Origin: JAFECT01 sp964432415
Lineage (GTDB): Bacteria > Pseudomonadota > Alphaproteobacteria > Caulobacterales > Caulobacteraceae
Direction: 5' to 3'
DNA length: 64,000 nt
NCBI GenBank assembly: GCA_964432415.1
Contig: CAYSNW010000003.1
Span: 90,227-154,226 of the forward strand
The stretch's first letter is position 1, and each line of letters begins with the position of its first letter. Made by a program: the position numbers and the translations under genes. Below the pieces are notes generated by a model. It was not told the origin of the DNA, did not search any database, and saw nothing but the letters and a program-made list of their open reading frames with translations. Shown here piece after piece: positions 1-8,327 of this stretch.

Positions 1-712
1 CGCCGATGCCCTCGGTGATCGAGGAGCCCTCGGCCTTCATCTCGCCGGTGGTGTAGTAGCTGTAGAGCCCCGCGCCGGCCGGATCGACCAGGCCGACCGC
101 GATGTTCGGGTTTCGCTCCTTCAGGAAGGTCGAGACGCCGACCAGGGTGCCGCCAGACCCGACGGCCGAGACGAAGCCGTCGACCTTGCCGTCGGTCTGC
201 TCCCAGATCTCGGGCGCGGTGGTGGCGATGTGGATGTTGCGGTTGGCCAAGTTGTCGAACTGGTTGGCGTAGAGGGCGCCATTGGGTTCGGTCCTGTCCA
301 GGTCCTCGGCCAGGCGGCGCGAATAGTGGACGAAGTGGTTGGGGCTGGAGAACGGCGCCGCGTCGATCTCGATCAGGCGGGCGCCCAGCGCCTTGACCGC
401 GCCCTTCTTCTCCTCGGACTGGGTGCGGGGCATGACGATGACCACGGGGTGGCCCAGCGCCGCTCCGACCAGGGCCAAGCCGATGCCGGTGTTGCCGGCG
501 GTGCCCTCGACGATGGTCCCGCCCGGACGCAGGGCGCCCGACTTCTTCGCATCCAGCACCATGCCCAGCGCCGCGCGGTCCTTGATCGACTGGCCGGGGT
601 TGAGGAACTCCGCCTTGCCCAGGATGGTGCAGCCGGTCAGGTCCGACGCCTTCCTAAGCTTGATCAGCGGCGTGTTGCCGATCAGGTCGATCACGCTCTC
701 GGCGTAGGCCAT
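1..712 (-). CDS. cysK: Cysteine synthase A (O-acetylserine sulfhydrylase), 3' part cut by the window edge
   Basis: Makes L-cysteine from O-acetylserine and sulfide; a fold-type II PLP enzyme of the cytosol. The start ATG is at 712 and about 237 codons are visible before the window ends, so the C-terminus is missing. The opening residues read MAYAESVIDLIGNTPLIKL, the usual CysK N-terminus. The PLP lysine lies in NPGQSIKDR (about K44), and the substrate/phosphate loop TAGNTG is at about residues 71-76. It starts 27 nt after the cysH stop and is probably the last gene of the sulfate assimilation operon. The family call is secure; CysK versus a close paralogue such as CysM rests on the N-terminal motifs. 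Confidence 0.93.
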   Translation of the reverse strand, partial: MAYAESVIDLIGNTPLIKLRKASDLTGCTILGKAEFLNPGQSIKDRAALGMVLDAKKSGALRPGGTIVEGTAGNTGIGLALVGAALGHPVVIVMPRTQSEEKKGAVKALGARLIEIDAAPFSSPNHFVHYSRRLAEDLDRTEPNGALYANQFDNLANRNIHIATTAPEIWEQTDGKVDGFVSAVGSGGTLVGVSTFLKERNPNIAVGLVDPAGAGLYSYYTTGEMKAEGSSITEGIG

Positions 713-738
713 GGAAATCCCCGGATGCGGCGTAAGGA

Positions 739-1980
739 TCAGGAGGCGCGCCGCTCGGCCGCGGGCGCCCATCGCTCAGGCATGTGGATACCGCACTCGG
801 TCTTGTCGAGCCCCGACCAGCGTCCGGCGCGCACATCTTCCTCATCGGAGGACGGCTGGGTGCACGGCCAGCAGCCGATCGAGCGGTAGCCGCCCTGGGT
901 CAGGGGGTGGCGCGGCAGGTCGTGCCTGACGAAATGGGCCTCGATCTCGTCCGCGCCCCAATTGGCCAGCGGATTGACCCGGATCTGGCCTTCCAGCAGC
1001 TCGAACACCGGCAGACGCACGCGCAGTCCGCCATGGAAGCGCTTCCGGCCCGTGATCAGAGCGTCGAAGTCCGGGGCGACGGCGGCCAGCGGCTGGACCT
1101 TGCGCAGGTCGCAGCAGGCGTCCGGGTTGGTGCGCCACAGGTCGCCCCTGGTGTCGACCGTCTCCGGGGCGCGTGGCTTGAGCGTGCGCACGTCGGTGAG
1201 GCCGAGCTGTTTCGTCAGGCGGTCGCGGTACTGCAGGGTGGGGTCGAAGTGGCGTTCGGTGTCGAGGAAGAGCACCGGGACGGCGGGCTCGACGCCGGCG
1301 GCGAGGTGCAAGCCGACAGCCGCTTCGGCGCCGAAGGAGGACAGGACGGCGATACGGCCGGGGAAGAGCTCGTGGATGGCGGCGTCGAGGATCACCTCGG
1401 GCGGGGCGTCGCGGTATTCCGCGTTGAGGCGGGCGACCAACTGCTTCTTTTCACTATGTTCGTCATCCTCGGAGCGGAGCCCCGCAGGGGCGGAGACCCG
1501 GGGACCCAGCAGCGAATCTTGCGGGAAGCTGGGCTCCAGATTCGCAGCGTTGAGGGCGGGAGCTGCTGGGTCCCCGGGTTCCCGCTGCGCGGGCCCCGAG
1601 GATGACGGGGAGATTTGAGATTGGCGCAAGGCCCACACCGTCGGCGCCCCATCGGCCGCCGGCTGGTACACCGCGCTGAAGCTGGCCAGCTGCCGTTCCC
1701 ACTCGGCCGCCGACGCCCCGACCGGCAGTTCCGCCGCGTCAAAGCCACAGCGAGCCAGCATCGGCGCATGATCGGGCAGCAGGTCGCCGGCTGCGCGCAG
1801 TTCGCCCGCGAACCCCTGCTGGCGCAGCATGGAACCCAGCGAGAAGCCCCGCCCGTCGCGGAAGCCGCCGAACACGACGGTGATGCTGTCCACCGTCTCG
1901 AGTTCGCCCAGATCGCGCGGATCGGTCTCTCCGGGCACGCGCAGGCCTTCGTCGCCGAAGGCGGTTTCAAGCAGTCTCAT
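739..1980 (-). CDS. cysH: DUF934 domain fused to APS/PAPS reductase (CysH)
   Basis: Residues 1 to about 122 are a DUF934 protein, usually a separate small gene beside sulfite reductase. Residues about 180-413 are an assimilatory adenylyl-sulfate reductase, reducing activated sulfate to sulfite with thioredoxin. The reductase half shows SSFGAEAAV, a CC pair (about 289-290), a CWPC pair (370-373) and the redox motif KTECGIH (C396). The CC plus CxxC set is the [4Fe-4S] signature of APS-type enzymes. The linker, residues about 125-174, is encoded by a 147-bp palindromic repeat read in frame. The ATG at 1980 (MRLLETAF) overlaps the cysI stop by 14 nt; an in-frame codon at 2007 is also possible. 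Whether the protein stays fused in the cell is not known. Confidence 0.88.
   Translation of the reverse strand: MRLLETAFGDEGLRVPGETDPRDLGELETVDSITVVFGGFRDGRGFSLGSMLRQQGFAGELRAAGDLLPDHAPMLARCGFDAAELPVGASAAEWERQLASFSAVYQPAADGAPTVWALRQSQISPSSSGPAQREPGDPAAPALNAANLEPSFPQDSLLGPRVSAPAGLRSEDDEHSEKKQLVARLNAEYRDAPPEVILDAAIHELFPGRIAVLSSFGAEAAVGLHLAAGVEPAVPVLFLDTERHFDPTLQYRDRLTKQLGLTDVRTLKPRAPETVDTRGDLWRTNPDACCDLRKVQPLAAVAPDFDALITGRKRFHGGLRVRLPVFELLEGQIRVNPLANWGADEIEAHFVRHDLPRHPLTQGGYRSIGCWPCTQPSSDEEDVRAGRWSGLDKTECGIHMPERWAPAAERRAS
1461..1607. repeat. 147-bp nested palindromic repeat inside the cysH coding region
   Basis: Outer arms CGTCATCCTCGG (1461-1472) and CCGAGGATGACG (1596-1607) are exact complements. 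A second pair, the 16-mer starting CCCGGGGACCC (1497-1512), matches 1563-1578. A third pair, GCGAATCT (1512-1519), matches AGATTCGC (1548-1555). It resembles the dispersed GTCATCCTCGG-type intergenic repeats of alphaproteobacteria (remembered, not searched). Here it has no stop in the gene frame and joins the DUF934 and reductase domains. Confidence 0.85.
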
Positions 1981-3622
1981 AGATCGCTTCCTTGAAGGGC
2001 TCGACACCCAGGCGACGGACGGTGTCGATGAACCGCTCCCCGTCCTGGCGCAGCCCGAGATAGGCTTTCAGCGCGCGCTCGATGGCCGGCGCCACCTGGT
2101 CGCCCGGCAGACCCTTGCCCACGATCTCGCCGATGGAGGCGGTCTCGTCGGGCGAACCGCCAAGGGTGATCTGATAGAATTCCTCGCCCTGCTTATCGAC
2201 GCCCAGGATGCCGATGTGGCCGACGTGGTGGTGGCCGCAGGCGTTGATGCAGCCGCTCATGTTGATGCGGATGTCGCCCACGGCTTCCTGGAAGTCCTGG
2301 TCCGCCAGCCGGCGCGAGATGGCCTGGGCGACGGGGATCGACCGCGCATTGGCGAGCGAGCAGTAGTCCAGCCCCGGGCAGGAGATCAGGTCCGTCGCCA
2401 GGCCGAAGTTGGCCGTGTGAAGGCCTGCCTTGCGAAGCTCAGCGAAGAGCGCAGGAAGATCGTCCAGCGCCACGTGCGGCAGGATCAGGTTCTGGTCGTA
2501 GGAGGCGCGCACCTGGTCGAAGCTGAAACGCTCGGCGAGACCGGCCACCACGTCCATCTGGTCGGCGGTGGCGTCGCCCGGCACGCCGTCCAGCGGCTTG
2601 AGCGACACCGCCACGACCGCATAGCCCGGCTGCTTGTGGCGTTTGACGTTGTTGCGGGCCCAGCGGGCGAAGGCGCGGTCGGACAGGTTGGCTTTGTCGA
2701 AGGCCGTGCTCTTCTCCGGCAGGGTCTTGAACGGCGGCGGGGCGAAGTAGGCGCCGATGCGCGCCACTTCTTCGGCGGGGACCTGGAGCGGCGCCTTGTC
2801 GATCTGGTCGAAGGCTTCGTCCACCTCGGCGCGGAAGGCCTCGATGCCCAGAGTCGATACCAGGATCTTGATGCGCGCCTTGTGGATGTTGTCGCGCCGG
2901 CCGTGACGGTTGTAGACGCGCAGGATGGCGGTCAGGTAGGCGAACAGGTCGCCTTCCGGAACGAACGGGCTGAGCTCCTGGCCGATGTAGGGGATGCGGC
3001 CCTGGCCGCCACCCACGAACACCCGGAAGCCCAGATGGCCGTCGAGATCGCGCACGATCTCCAGGCCGATGTCGTGGGTGCGCATGGCGGCCCGGTCGGT
3101 GGGCGAACCGATCACCGCCATCTTGAACTTGCGCGGCAGGAAGGTGAATTCCGGGTGGAAGGTCGACCACTGGCGGATCAGCTCGCACCACGGACGCGGG
3201 TCGGCGACCTCGTCGTCGGCGACGCCCGCGAAGGGATCGGTGGTGACGTTTCGGATGCAGTTGCCGGAGGTCTGGATGGCGTGCATCTCGACCTTGGCCA
3301 GTTCATCCAGAATCTGAGGAATGTCGGTCAGGGCCGGCCAGTTGAACTGGATATTGGTGCGTGTGGTGAAGTGGCCGTAGCCCTTGTCGAAGGTGCGCGC
3401 GATATGGGCCAGGGTGCGCAGGCGGGCGCCATTGAGCTCGCCGTAGGGGATGGCGACGCGCAGCATGTAGGCATGGAGCTGCAGGTAGACGCCGTTCATC
3501 AGGCGCAGGGGCTTGAACTGGTCTTCGGTCAGGCGGCCATCGAGACGGCGGCGCACCTGGTCGGTGAACTGGGCGGTGCGCTCGGCGACCAGCGCCCGAT
3601 CGAATTCGTCGTAACGGTACAT
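1967..3622 (-). CDS. cysI: Sulfite reductase, siroheme/[4Fe-4S] subunit
   Basis: 551 residues; six-electron reduction of sulfite to sulfide in the cytosol. The conserved sulfite/nitrite reductase signature TSGNCIRNVTTDPFAG is at about 118-133. The cluster/siroheme cysteines lie in CPGLDYC (about 415-421) and NMSGCINACG (about 454-463). The length fits the single-subunit bacterial family. Reductant source is not evident: no flavoprotein CysJ is present nearby, so ferredoxin or an unlinked CysJ may donate electrons. It sits between DUF2849 (6-nt gap) and the DUF934-CysH fusion (14-nt overlap). A ferredoxin nitrite reductase is the alternative, but the cysG/cysH/cysK context favours sulfite. Confidence 0.93.
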   Translation of the reverse strand: MYRYDEFDRALVAERTAQFTDQVRRRLDGRLTEDQFKPLRLMNGVYLQLHAYMLRVAIPYGELNGARLRTLAHIARTFDKGYGHFTTRTNIQFNWPALTDIPQILDELAKVEMHAIQTSGNCIRNVTTDPFAGVADDEVADPRPWCELIRQWSTFHPEFTFLPRKFKMAVIGSPTDRAAMRTHDIGLEIVRDLDGHLGFRVFVGGGQGRIPYIGQELSPFVPEGDLFAYLTAILRVYNRHGRRDNIHKARIKILVSTLGIEAFRAEVDEAFDQIDKAPLQVPAEEVARIGAYFAPPPFKTLPEKSTAFDKANLSDRAFARWARNNVKRHKQPGYAVVAVSLKPLDGVPGDATADQMDVVAGLAERFSFDQVRASYDQNLILPHVALDDLPALFAELRKAGLHTANFGLATDLISCPGLDYCSLANARSIPVAQAISRRLADQDFQEAVGDIRINMSGCINACGHHHVGHIGILGVDKQGEEFYQITLGGSPDETASIGEIVGKGLPGDQVAPAIERALKAYLGLRQDGERFIDTVRRLGVEPFKEAIYETA

Positions 3623-3627
3623 GGTGC

Positions 3628-3891
3628 TCAGGCCTGCAGGCTGTGGCCCACGGTGGGCCCGCCGGCCCGGATGCGTTCGCGCAGCCGCTCGCGCCGCTCG
3701 ACGGCGTCGTCTTCCACGGCGATCAGATAGGGGCCAACCAACTCGCGCGGCTGTCCCTGCGCGTCTTCCAGCGCCGCGGCGGCGGCCTCCGCGTCCAGGC
3801 GCACGGCGGCGCCGAAGGCCTCGGACCAGCCGCGGCCGGTGAACCAGATCACCTTGCCGTCGGCCAGCCGGTTGGCGGTGAGCAGTTTCAC
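3628..3891 (-). CDS. DUF2849 family small protein
   Basis: 87 residues, beginning MKLLTANRLADGKVIW. This small family regularly accompanies cysG and cysI in alphaproteobacteria; its biochemical role is unknown to me. The ATGA overlap with the cysG stop (3888-3891) and the 5-nt gap to cysI imply co-translation inside the sulfite reductase operon. No signal peptide, membrane segment or metal motif is visible. A role in sulfite reductase assembly or electron supply is only a guess from context. Confidence 0.85.
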   Translation of the reverse strand: MKLLTANRLADGKVIWFTGRGWSEAFGAAVRLDAEAAAAALEDAQGQPRELVGPYLIAVEDDAVERRERLRERIRAGGPTVGHSLQA

Positions 3892-5273
3892 GCCGCCGCC
3901 CCGATCAGCTCGGCCAGGCCGTTGGCGGCCTGAGCGAAGGAAGCGACCGAGCCGATGAACAGCATGGCCGGGCTGTCGACCGCATGCACCGACACCAGGA
4001 ACGGCAGCTCGTGCAGGCGGCCCGAGACCACGCGCTCCTCCGGCAGGCTGCCGTTGGCGACGACGGTGACCGGGGTGTCCGGATCGCGGCCGGCGGCGAT
4101 CAGGCGCGCGGTGATGGCGGCGGCTTCCCCGGCGCCCATGTAGACGGCCAGGGTATGGTTTTCGGACGACAGGGCGGCCCAGTTCACTTCGGGTCCTCCA
4201 CGTTTGGGTTGGCCGGTGACGAAGGTCACGGCCTGGGCATGGTCACGATGGGTCAGCGGGACGCCGGCCGAGGCCGCGCAGCCGATGGCGGCGGTGATGC
4301 CGGGGATGACCGAGGTCTCGATCCCGGCGGCGTGCAGGGCTTCGAGCTCCTCGCCGCCACGGCCGAAGATGAAGGGATCGCCGCCCTTGAGCCGCACCAC
4401 CCGGTGGCCGGCGCGGGCCTCGGCGATCAGGATCCTGCCGATCTGGTCCTGGGGCACCGAATGATCGCCCTTGGCCTTGCCGACATAGATCCGCTTCGCG
4501 TCGCGGCGGGCGAAGTCGAGGATCTCGGCGCTGACCAAGCGGTCATGGACGATGACGTCGGCGTCCTGGATGGCGCGCAGGGCCTTGATGGTCAGAAGCT
4601 CCGGATCGCCCGGACCGGCGCCGACCAGGGCGACGGAGCCTGTGGCAGGAACCTCGGCGTTCAGCTCACGCAGCATGGCGCGGCGAGCGCCGGCGACGTC
4701 GCCCTTCGCCGCGAGCGTGGCGGCGCGGCCGCGGAAAGCGCGCTCCCAGAAGCGGCGGCGCTCCAGGAAGCCGGGGATGGCGGATTTGACGGTGGAGCGA
4801 ATGTCACGCGACAGCCGGCCCAGCAGGTCCAGGCCCTGGGGCAGAACGGCTTCGATGCGGGCGCGCACGTCGCGGGCCAGGATGGGCGCCGCGCCCCCGG
4901 TGGCGACGCCCACGACGATGTCGCCGCGGTCGATCAGGGCGGGGGTATGGAAGTCCGAAAGGGCCGGCTTATCGACCACATTGACCAGGGCGCCGGCGCG
5001 GCGCGCGTCGGCGGCGATCGCCTCGATGGTCTGGGGATCGTCGAGCGCGATGAAAGTCAGGGCCGCGCCGTGAAAGTCGTCGCGGTGGGGAAAGCGCAGG
5101 GTGGGTTCGACGCCCTCGACCGAGGCGGTCTCAGGGACATGGTCCGGCACGAACCAGCGGATTTGGGCGGGGGTCCTGGACAGCAGGCGAACCTTGGCCA
5201 CGGCCATCTCGCCGCCGCCGACCACCACTACGGAGCGGCCGTCGAGAGGAATGGAGGCGAGGAAGACGCGCAT
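3888..5273 (-). CDS. cysG: Siroheme synthase (trifunctional)
   Basis: 461 residues. The N-terminal third is a Rossmann precorrin-2 dehydrogenase/sirohydrochlorin ferrochelatase (VVVVGGGEMAVAKVRLL). The C-terminal part, from about residue 215, is uroporphyrinogen-III C-methyltransferase, with VGAGPGDPELLT, the RLKGGDPFIFGRGGEE loop and PGITAAIG. It supplies siroheme to the sulfite reductase two genes downstream. It is the first gene of the leftward operon, ending with an ATGA overlap onto DUF2849. No good Shine-Dalgarno precedes the ATG at 5273, and a terminator-like hairpin ends about 20 nt upstream. Confidence 0.95.
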   Translation of the reverse strand: MRVFLASIPLDGRSVVVVGGGEMAVAKVRLLSRTPAQIRWFVPDHVPETASVEGVEPTLRFPHRDDFHGAALTFIALDDPQTIEAIAADARRAGALVNVVDKPALSDFHTPALIDRGDIVVGVATGGAAPILARDVRARIEAVLPQGLDLLGRLSRDIRSTVKSAIPGFLERRRFWERAFRGRAATLAAKGDVAGARRAMLRELNAEVPATGSVALVGAGPGDPELLTIKALRAIQDADVIVHDRLVSAEILDFARRDAKRIYVGKAKGDHSVPQDQIGRILIAEARAGHRVVRLKGGDPFIFGRGGEELEALHAAGIETSVIPGITAAIGCAASAGVPLTHRDHAQAVTFVTGQPKRGGPEVNWAALSSENHTLAVYMGAGEAAAITARLIAAGRDPDTPVTVVANGSLPEERVVSGRLHELPFLVSVHAVDSPAMLFIGSVASFAQAANGLAELIGAAA

Positions 5274-5291
5274 GGCGGGGTCGCAGTTTTT

Positions 5292-5337
5292 CTAAAAAAG
5301 GCCGACGGCGGAAAGACCGAAGTCCCGCCGCCGTCGG
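5292..5337 (-). terminator. Terminator-like hairpin in the cysG leader (possible attenuator)
   Basis: On the minus strand a 10-bp perfect stem, CCGACGGCGG (5337-5328) with CCGCCGTCGG (5311-5302), is followed by CC and a run of six T. It ends about 20 nt before the cysG ATG, too close for a promoter to fit between. Any transcript starting in the LysR-cysG intergenic space must cross it, so it may attenuate the operon. The loop is 16 nt. A function as a simple insulator is possible. Confidence 0.55.
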
Positions 5338-5405
5338 AGTTACAGGACGATACCTATCTGGGCGTCGCCCCCCTCCCCTTCAAACGATATGATCTTGCGC
5401 GTCCC

Positions 5406-5420
5406 ATTAGAGTTTCTAAT
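5406..5420. promoter_or_regulatory. Palindromic operator candidate between cysG and the LysR gene
   Basis: ATTAGA-GTT-TCTAAT is a perfect 6-bp inverted repeat in AT-rich sequence, 8 nt before the LysR start codon. LysR-type regulators typically bind T-N11-A dyads next to their own gene and the divergent target. This site could therefore autoregulate the gene and control the cysG operon. Confidence 0.5.
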
Positions 5421-5428
5421 AAGCGCCC

Positions 5429-6364
5429 ATGGCCGGACCCCGACGACTTCTCCCGCTCAACGCCCTGCGCGCCTTCGAGGCCGCCGCGCGTCACCTCAGC
5501 TTCACCCGCGCCGCCGACGAGCTGTCGGTGACCCCTGGCGCGATCAGCCAACACATCCGCCAGCTGGAGGACCACGCAGGCGGCCCGCTGTTCCGCAGGG
5601 ATGGCCGCGGACTGGAGCTGACCGAGACCGGGCGCGCCGCCCTGCCGCTGCTGCGCGAGGGGTTCGAGCGGCTGCTCGACGCCTCGGCCCTGCTGCGTGA
5701 GCCGCCCAAGCGCCGCCAGCTGTCGGTGTCGGTGGCGCCGTCGTTCGCCGGCAAATGGCTGATGCCGCGCATGGACGGCTTTCACACCGAGCATCCGGAC
5801 GTGGAGGTCTGGATCAGCGCCGACATGGAGGTCGCCAACCTGACCGACGGGGCGGTGGACGTGGCCGTGCGCTATGGGCCGGGCGGCTATACCGACCTGG
5901 TGTCGGAGCGGCTCTTGAAGGAAACCGTGCTGCCGGTCTGCAGCCCCGCCCTGATGAGCGGCAAGAATGCGCTGAAGACCCCGGCGGACCTGGCCAGCCA
6001 GGTGCTGCTGCACGACCTGTCGGTGGACAAGGACCCGAGCTGCCCGGACTGGGCCATGTGGCTGAAGGCCCGCGGCGTGAATGGCGTCGATCCCCGGCGC
6101 GGCCCCCGGTTCAACCAGTCGTCGCTGGTGATCGAGGCGGCGGTGATGGGCCGAGGCGTGGGCCTGGCCAAACGCACCCTGGCCCAGGCCGATCTCGAGG
6201 CCGGGCGGCTGGTGGCGCCGTTCGCGGATGGCTCCACGGCCATCGACTTCGCCTACCACGTGGTGATGCCGAGAAACCGCCCGCCGACCCCCAGCGCCCT
6301 GGCGTTCGTGGAGTGGCTCAAGCGCGAGGCGGTGGCGCACGAGAACAATATGGATCAGCTCTGA
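5429..6364 (+). CDS. LysR-type transcriptional regulator, GcvA-like
   Basis: 311 residues. Winged HTH at about 8-65 (LNALRAFEAAARHLSFTRAA, then TPGAISQHIRQLE), followed by a periplasmic-binding-like effector domain. The leading LPLNALRAFEAAAR and the C-terminal arrangement match the GcvA subgroup rather than CysB. Being divergent from cysG it may regulate sulfur assimilation, but the effector cannot be read from sequence. A symmetric ATTAGA/TCTAAT site lies just upstream. Stop TGA at 6362-6364. Confidence 0.9.
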   Translation: MAGPRRLLPLNALRAFEAAARHLSFTRAADELSVTPGAISQHIRQLEDHAGGPLFRRDGRGLELTETGRAALPLLREGFERLLDASALLREPPKRRQLSVSVAPSFAGKWLMPRMDGFHTEHPDVEVWISADMEVANLTDGAVDVAVRYGPGGYTDLVSERLLKETVLPVCSPALMSGKNALKTPADLASQVLLHDLSVDKDPSCPDWAMWLKARGVNGVDPRRGPRFNQSSLVIEAAVMGRGVGLAKRTLAQADLEAGRLVAPFADGSTAIDFAYHVVMPRNRPPTPSALAFVEWLKREAVAHENNMDQL

Positions 6365-6370
6365 GGCGCC

Positions 6371-6585
6371 TTCTCCCCCCGCGAGCGGGGGGAGAAGACC
6401 GTGCGCAGCGCGGTCGAGGGGGGCATGTGTATCTGGGCGGCGTCGGCCTGAAGGTATCGTGTTTCAGGATGAGGCGTGGGTCGGCGCTCTATTCCGACAA
6501 ACGAAGTCACCGGCGGAGGCGCCCCGATACACTTGCCCCCCTCTGGCCGCTTCGCGGCCGGTCTCCCCCCGCTTGCGGGGGGAGA
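6371..6585. repeat. Palindromic MITE-like intergenic repeat between the LysR gene and thrA-like gene
   Basis: Each end is a hairpin of the CTCCCCCCGC/GCGGGGGGAG type (6371-6396 and 6562-6585). Internal to them GAGGGGGGCA near 6416 is mirrored by TGCCCCCCTC near 6534, and the flanking GTGTATC/GATACAC is also inverted. A further hairpin GGCCGC-TTC-GCGGCC is at 6545-6559. No ORF fits. The element fills the gap between two convergent genes and could act as a bidirectional terminator. Such CCTTCTCCCCC-type elements recur in Caulobacteraceae genomes (remembered). Confidence 0.75.
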
Positions 6586-6590
6586 TTTGG

Positions 6591-8324
6591 TTAGCGAGCC
6601 GCTTCGGCCCGCAGATCCACCAGGTCCGCCAGCACGCTCTCCGTCGTCGGCCAACGCCCCGCGCCCCGTCCGCGGGCGAACCAGACGCGGCCGTCGGCGG
6701 TCGTGACCCGAAGCGCATTGCGGTCGGTGCGCAGGTCGGCGAAGAGCGAGCCGGTTTCGAAGCGCACTGACGCCTCGATGCTCCCGTCCGCCCGGCGCAC
6801 GGCGCGGCCGATCTGCTTCAACGGCTGGGCCGAGGCGCGCGCCGCCAGGGCCTCGCCCAGCACCTCGCGCGAGATGGCGTCCAGCGGCAGCGACACGCCG
6901 AAGGCCTCGAACGCCAGGATCTGCACCTTGGCCGCCGCGTCGAAGCCGCCAAGGTCGGCGGTGGGATCCTCTTCCGCCAGCCCCGCCGCGCGGGCGCCGG
7001 CCAGGGCCTGGTCCAGGCTGTCGCCCGCGGCCAGCCGGTCGAGCATGAAGTTGACGGTGCCGTTGAGCACGCCCTCCACCGCAGTCACCTCGCCCGAGGC
7101 CCGCGCCAGTCGTACGGTCTCGATCAGGGGCGCGCCGCCGCCGACCGCCGCGGAATAGAGCAGCCGCCCGCCGCCGGCGCGGGACGCCTCGGCCAGCCGC
7201 TCGTAGGCAAGGACCACCGCCTGTTTGTTGGCGCTGACCACGTGACGCCCCGCCTCGAGCGCGCGCTGGCTGATGCGGGCGCCGGCCTGGGCCGAGGACA
7301 GCACATCGACCACCACATCGGCCTCGACCGCCAGGAAGGCGTCCTCATCCGTGGTGAATTCCGGGCCGATTTCAAGCGACTGCCGTGATTTCCCAAGGTC
7401 CCGCACGAGGACCGAGACGATCTCGAAGGCCTCGGGCCGGCGCTTCAGACGCTCGACCAGCCCGCCGCCGACCACACCGCAGCCCGCCAGCGCCACCCGC
7501 AGCTTCGGCGATCGGGGTCGACGTACCGGCTCGACCCCCATGGGTCCGACGAAGGTGGCGTCGTCGCGCCCGAGAGCGCCGACCTCGACGGTCATGCCAT
7601 TGGCCTCGGCCACGTCGATGGCGCGCGGCTGGATCAGCTTGCCGGCCACCTCGCGGGCGTGGGCCCAGCCGATGGCGCCGAAGCGCAGGGCCTCGCCCTC
7701 CCCGTTCGGATCACGGTCGTAGACCCCGTCCACGTCCTTCACGAGGCGCGTGCGCGCCGCGCCCAGTTCGGCGGCCAGGTACACCGCGCTCAGATCAGAT
7801 CCGCCGCGGCCGAGCAGGACCACCCCGCCCTCGGCGTCCAGCGCGCCGTAGCCCGGGACCACCACCACCTCGTGGCGTTCGAAGGCACGGCTGATGGCGG
7901 TGGGGTCGAGCCGCACCGGCTCGGCGTCCTCGATGGGGCCTTCGGCATGGAGGCCGAGCTCCGCCACGCTCAGATTGGCGGTCGACAGACCCGCCCGGTC
8001 GCAGGCCAGGGTGAGCAGGGCGGCCGAGGTCTCCTCCCCCAGAGCCACGTAGCGGGGCAGGTGCAGGTTGTCGTGGCCGCAGCCCAGCACGCGGGCGTCG
8101 TCGAGCAGCCGGTCGGTGACACCCTCGAAGGCCGAGATCACCGCCAGCACCCGGTGGCCGTCGCGCACGATGCGGTAGATCTCGGTGACCACGTCCGGCA
8201 TGTGCGCCCGGTCGGTGAGCACCGAGCTTCCGAACTTCAGCACCACCAGGTCGCGGGCGACCGGGCGCGGTTTGAGCGGGTCCGTGGCGGCGGCAGGCGG
8301 ATCGAGAGTCAGGGCTTCGGACAT
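6591..8324 (-). CDS. Aspartokinase-homoserine dehydrogenase fusion lacking ACT domains
   Basis: 577 residues. The kinase domain (about 24-265) has LVVLKFGSSVLTD, GRGGSDLSAVYLA and KDVDGVYDRDPN. It is followed directly by homoserine dehydrogenase (about 273-577) with the NAD loop LAGCGVVGGGL, SANKQAVV, GVLNGTVNFML and DPTADLGGFDAAAKV. It phosphorylates aspartate and reduces aspartate semialdehyde to homoserine. Neither the usual regulatory segment between the domains nor a C-terminal ACT domain is present, so classical amino-acid feedback is unlikely. It starts 3 nt after metB, in the SAM-riboswitch operon, so it probably feeds homoserine to methionine. I leave the symbol blank because thrA and metL imply ACT-bearing enzymes. 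Confidence 0.9.
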   Translation of the reverse strand: MSEALTLDPPAAATDPLKPRPVARDLVVLKFGSSVLTDRAHMPDVVTEIYRIVRDGHRVLAVISAFEGVTDRLLDDARVLGCGHDNLHLPRYVALGEETSAALLTLACDRAGLSTANLSVAELGLHAEGPIEDAEPVRLDPTAISRAFERHEVVVVPGYGALDAEGGVVLLGRGGSDLSAVYLAAELGAARTRLVKDVDGVYDRDPNGEGEALRFGAIGWAHAREVAGKLIQPRAIDVAEANGMTVEVGALGRDDATFVGPMGVEPVRRPRSPKLRVALAGCGVVGGGLVERLKRRPEAFEIVSVLVRDLGKSRQSLEIGPEFTTDEDAFLAVEADVVVDVLSSAQAGARISQRALEAGRHVVSANKQAVVLAYERLAEASRAGGGRLLYSAAVGGGAPLIETVRLARASGEVTAVEGVLNGTVNFMLDRLAAGDSLDQALAGARAAGLAEEDPTADLGGFDAAAKVQILAFEAFGVSLPLDAISREVLGEALAARASAQPLKQIGRAVRRADGSIEASVRFETGSLFADLRTDRNALRVTTADGRVWFARGRGAGRWPTTESVLADLVDLRAEAAR

Positions 8325-8327
8325 GGC

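Noticed and set aside
1461..1607. Palindrome read as a transcription terminator between two genes
   Set aside because: No T run follows it on the gene strand and the reading frame continues through it without a stop.
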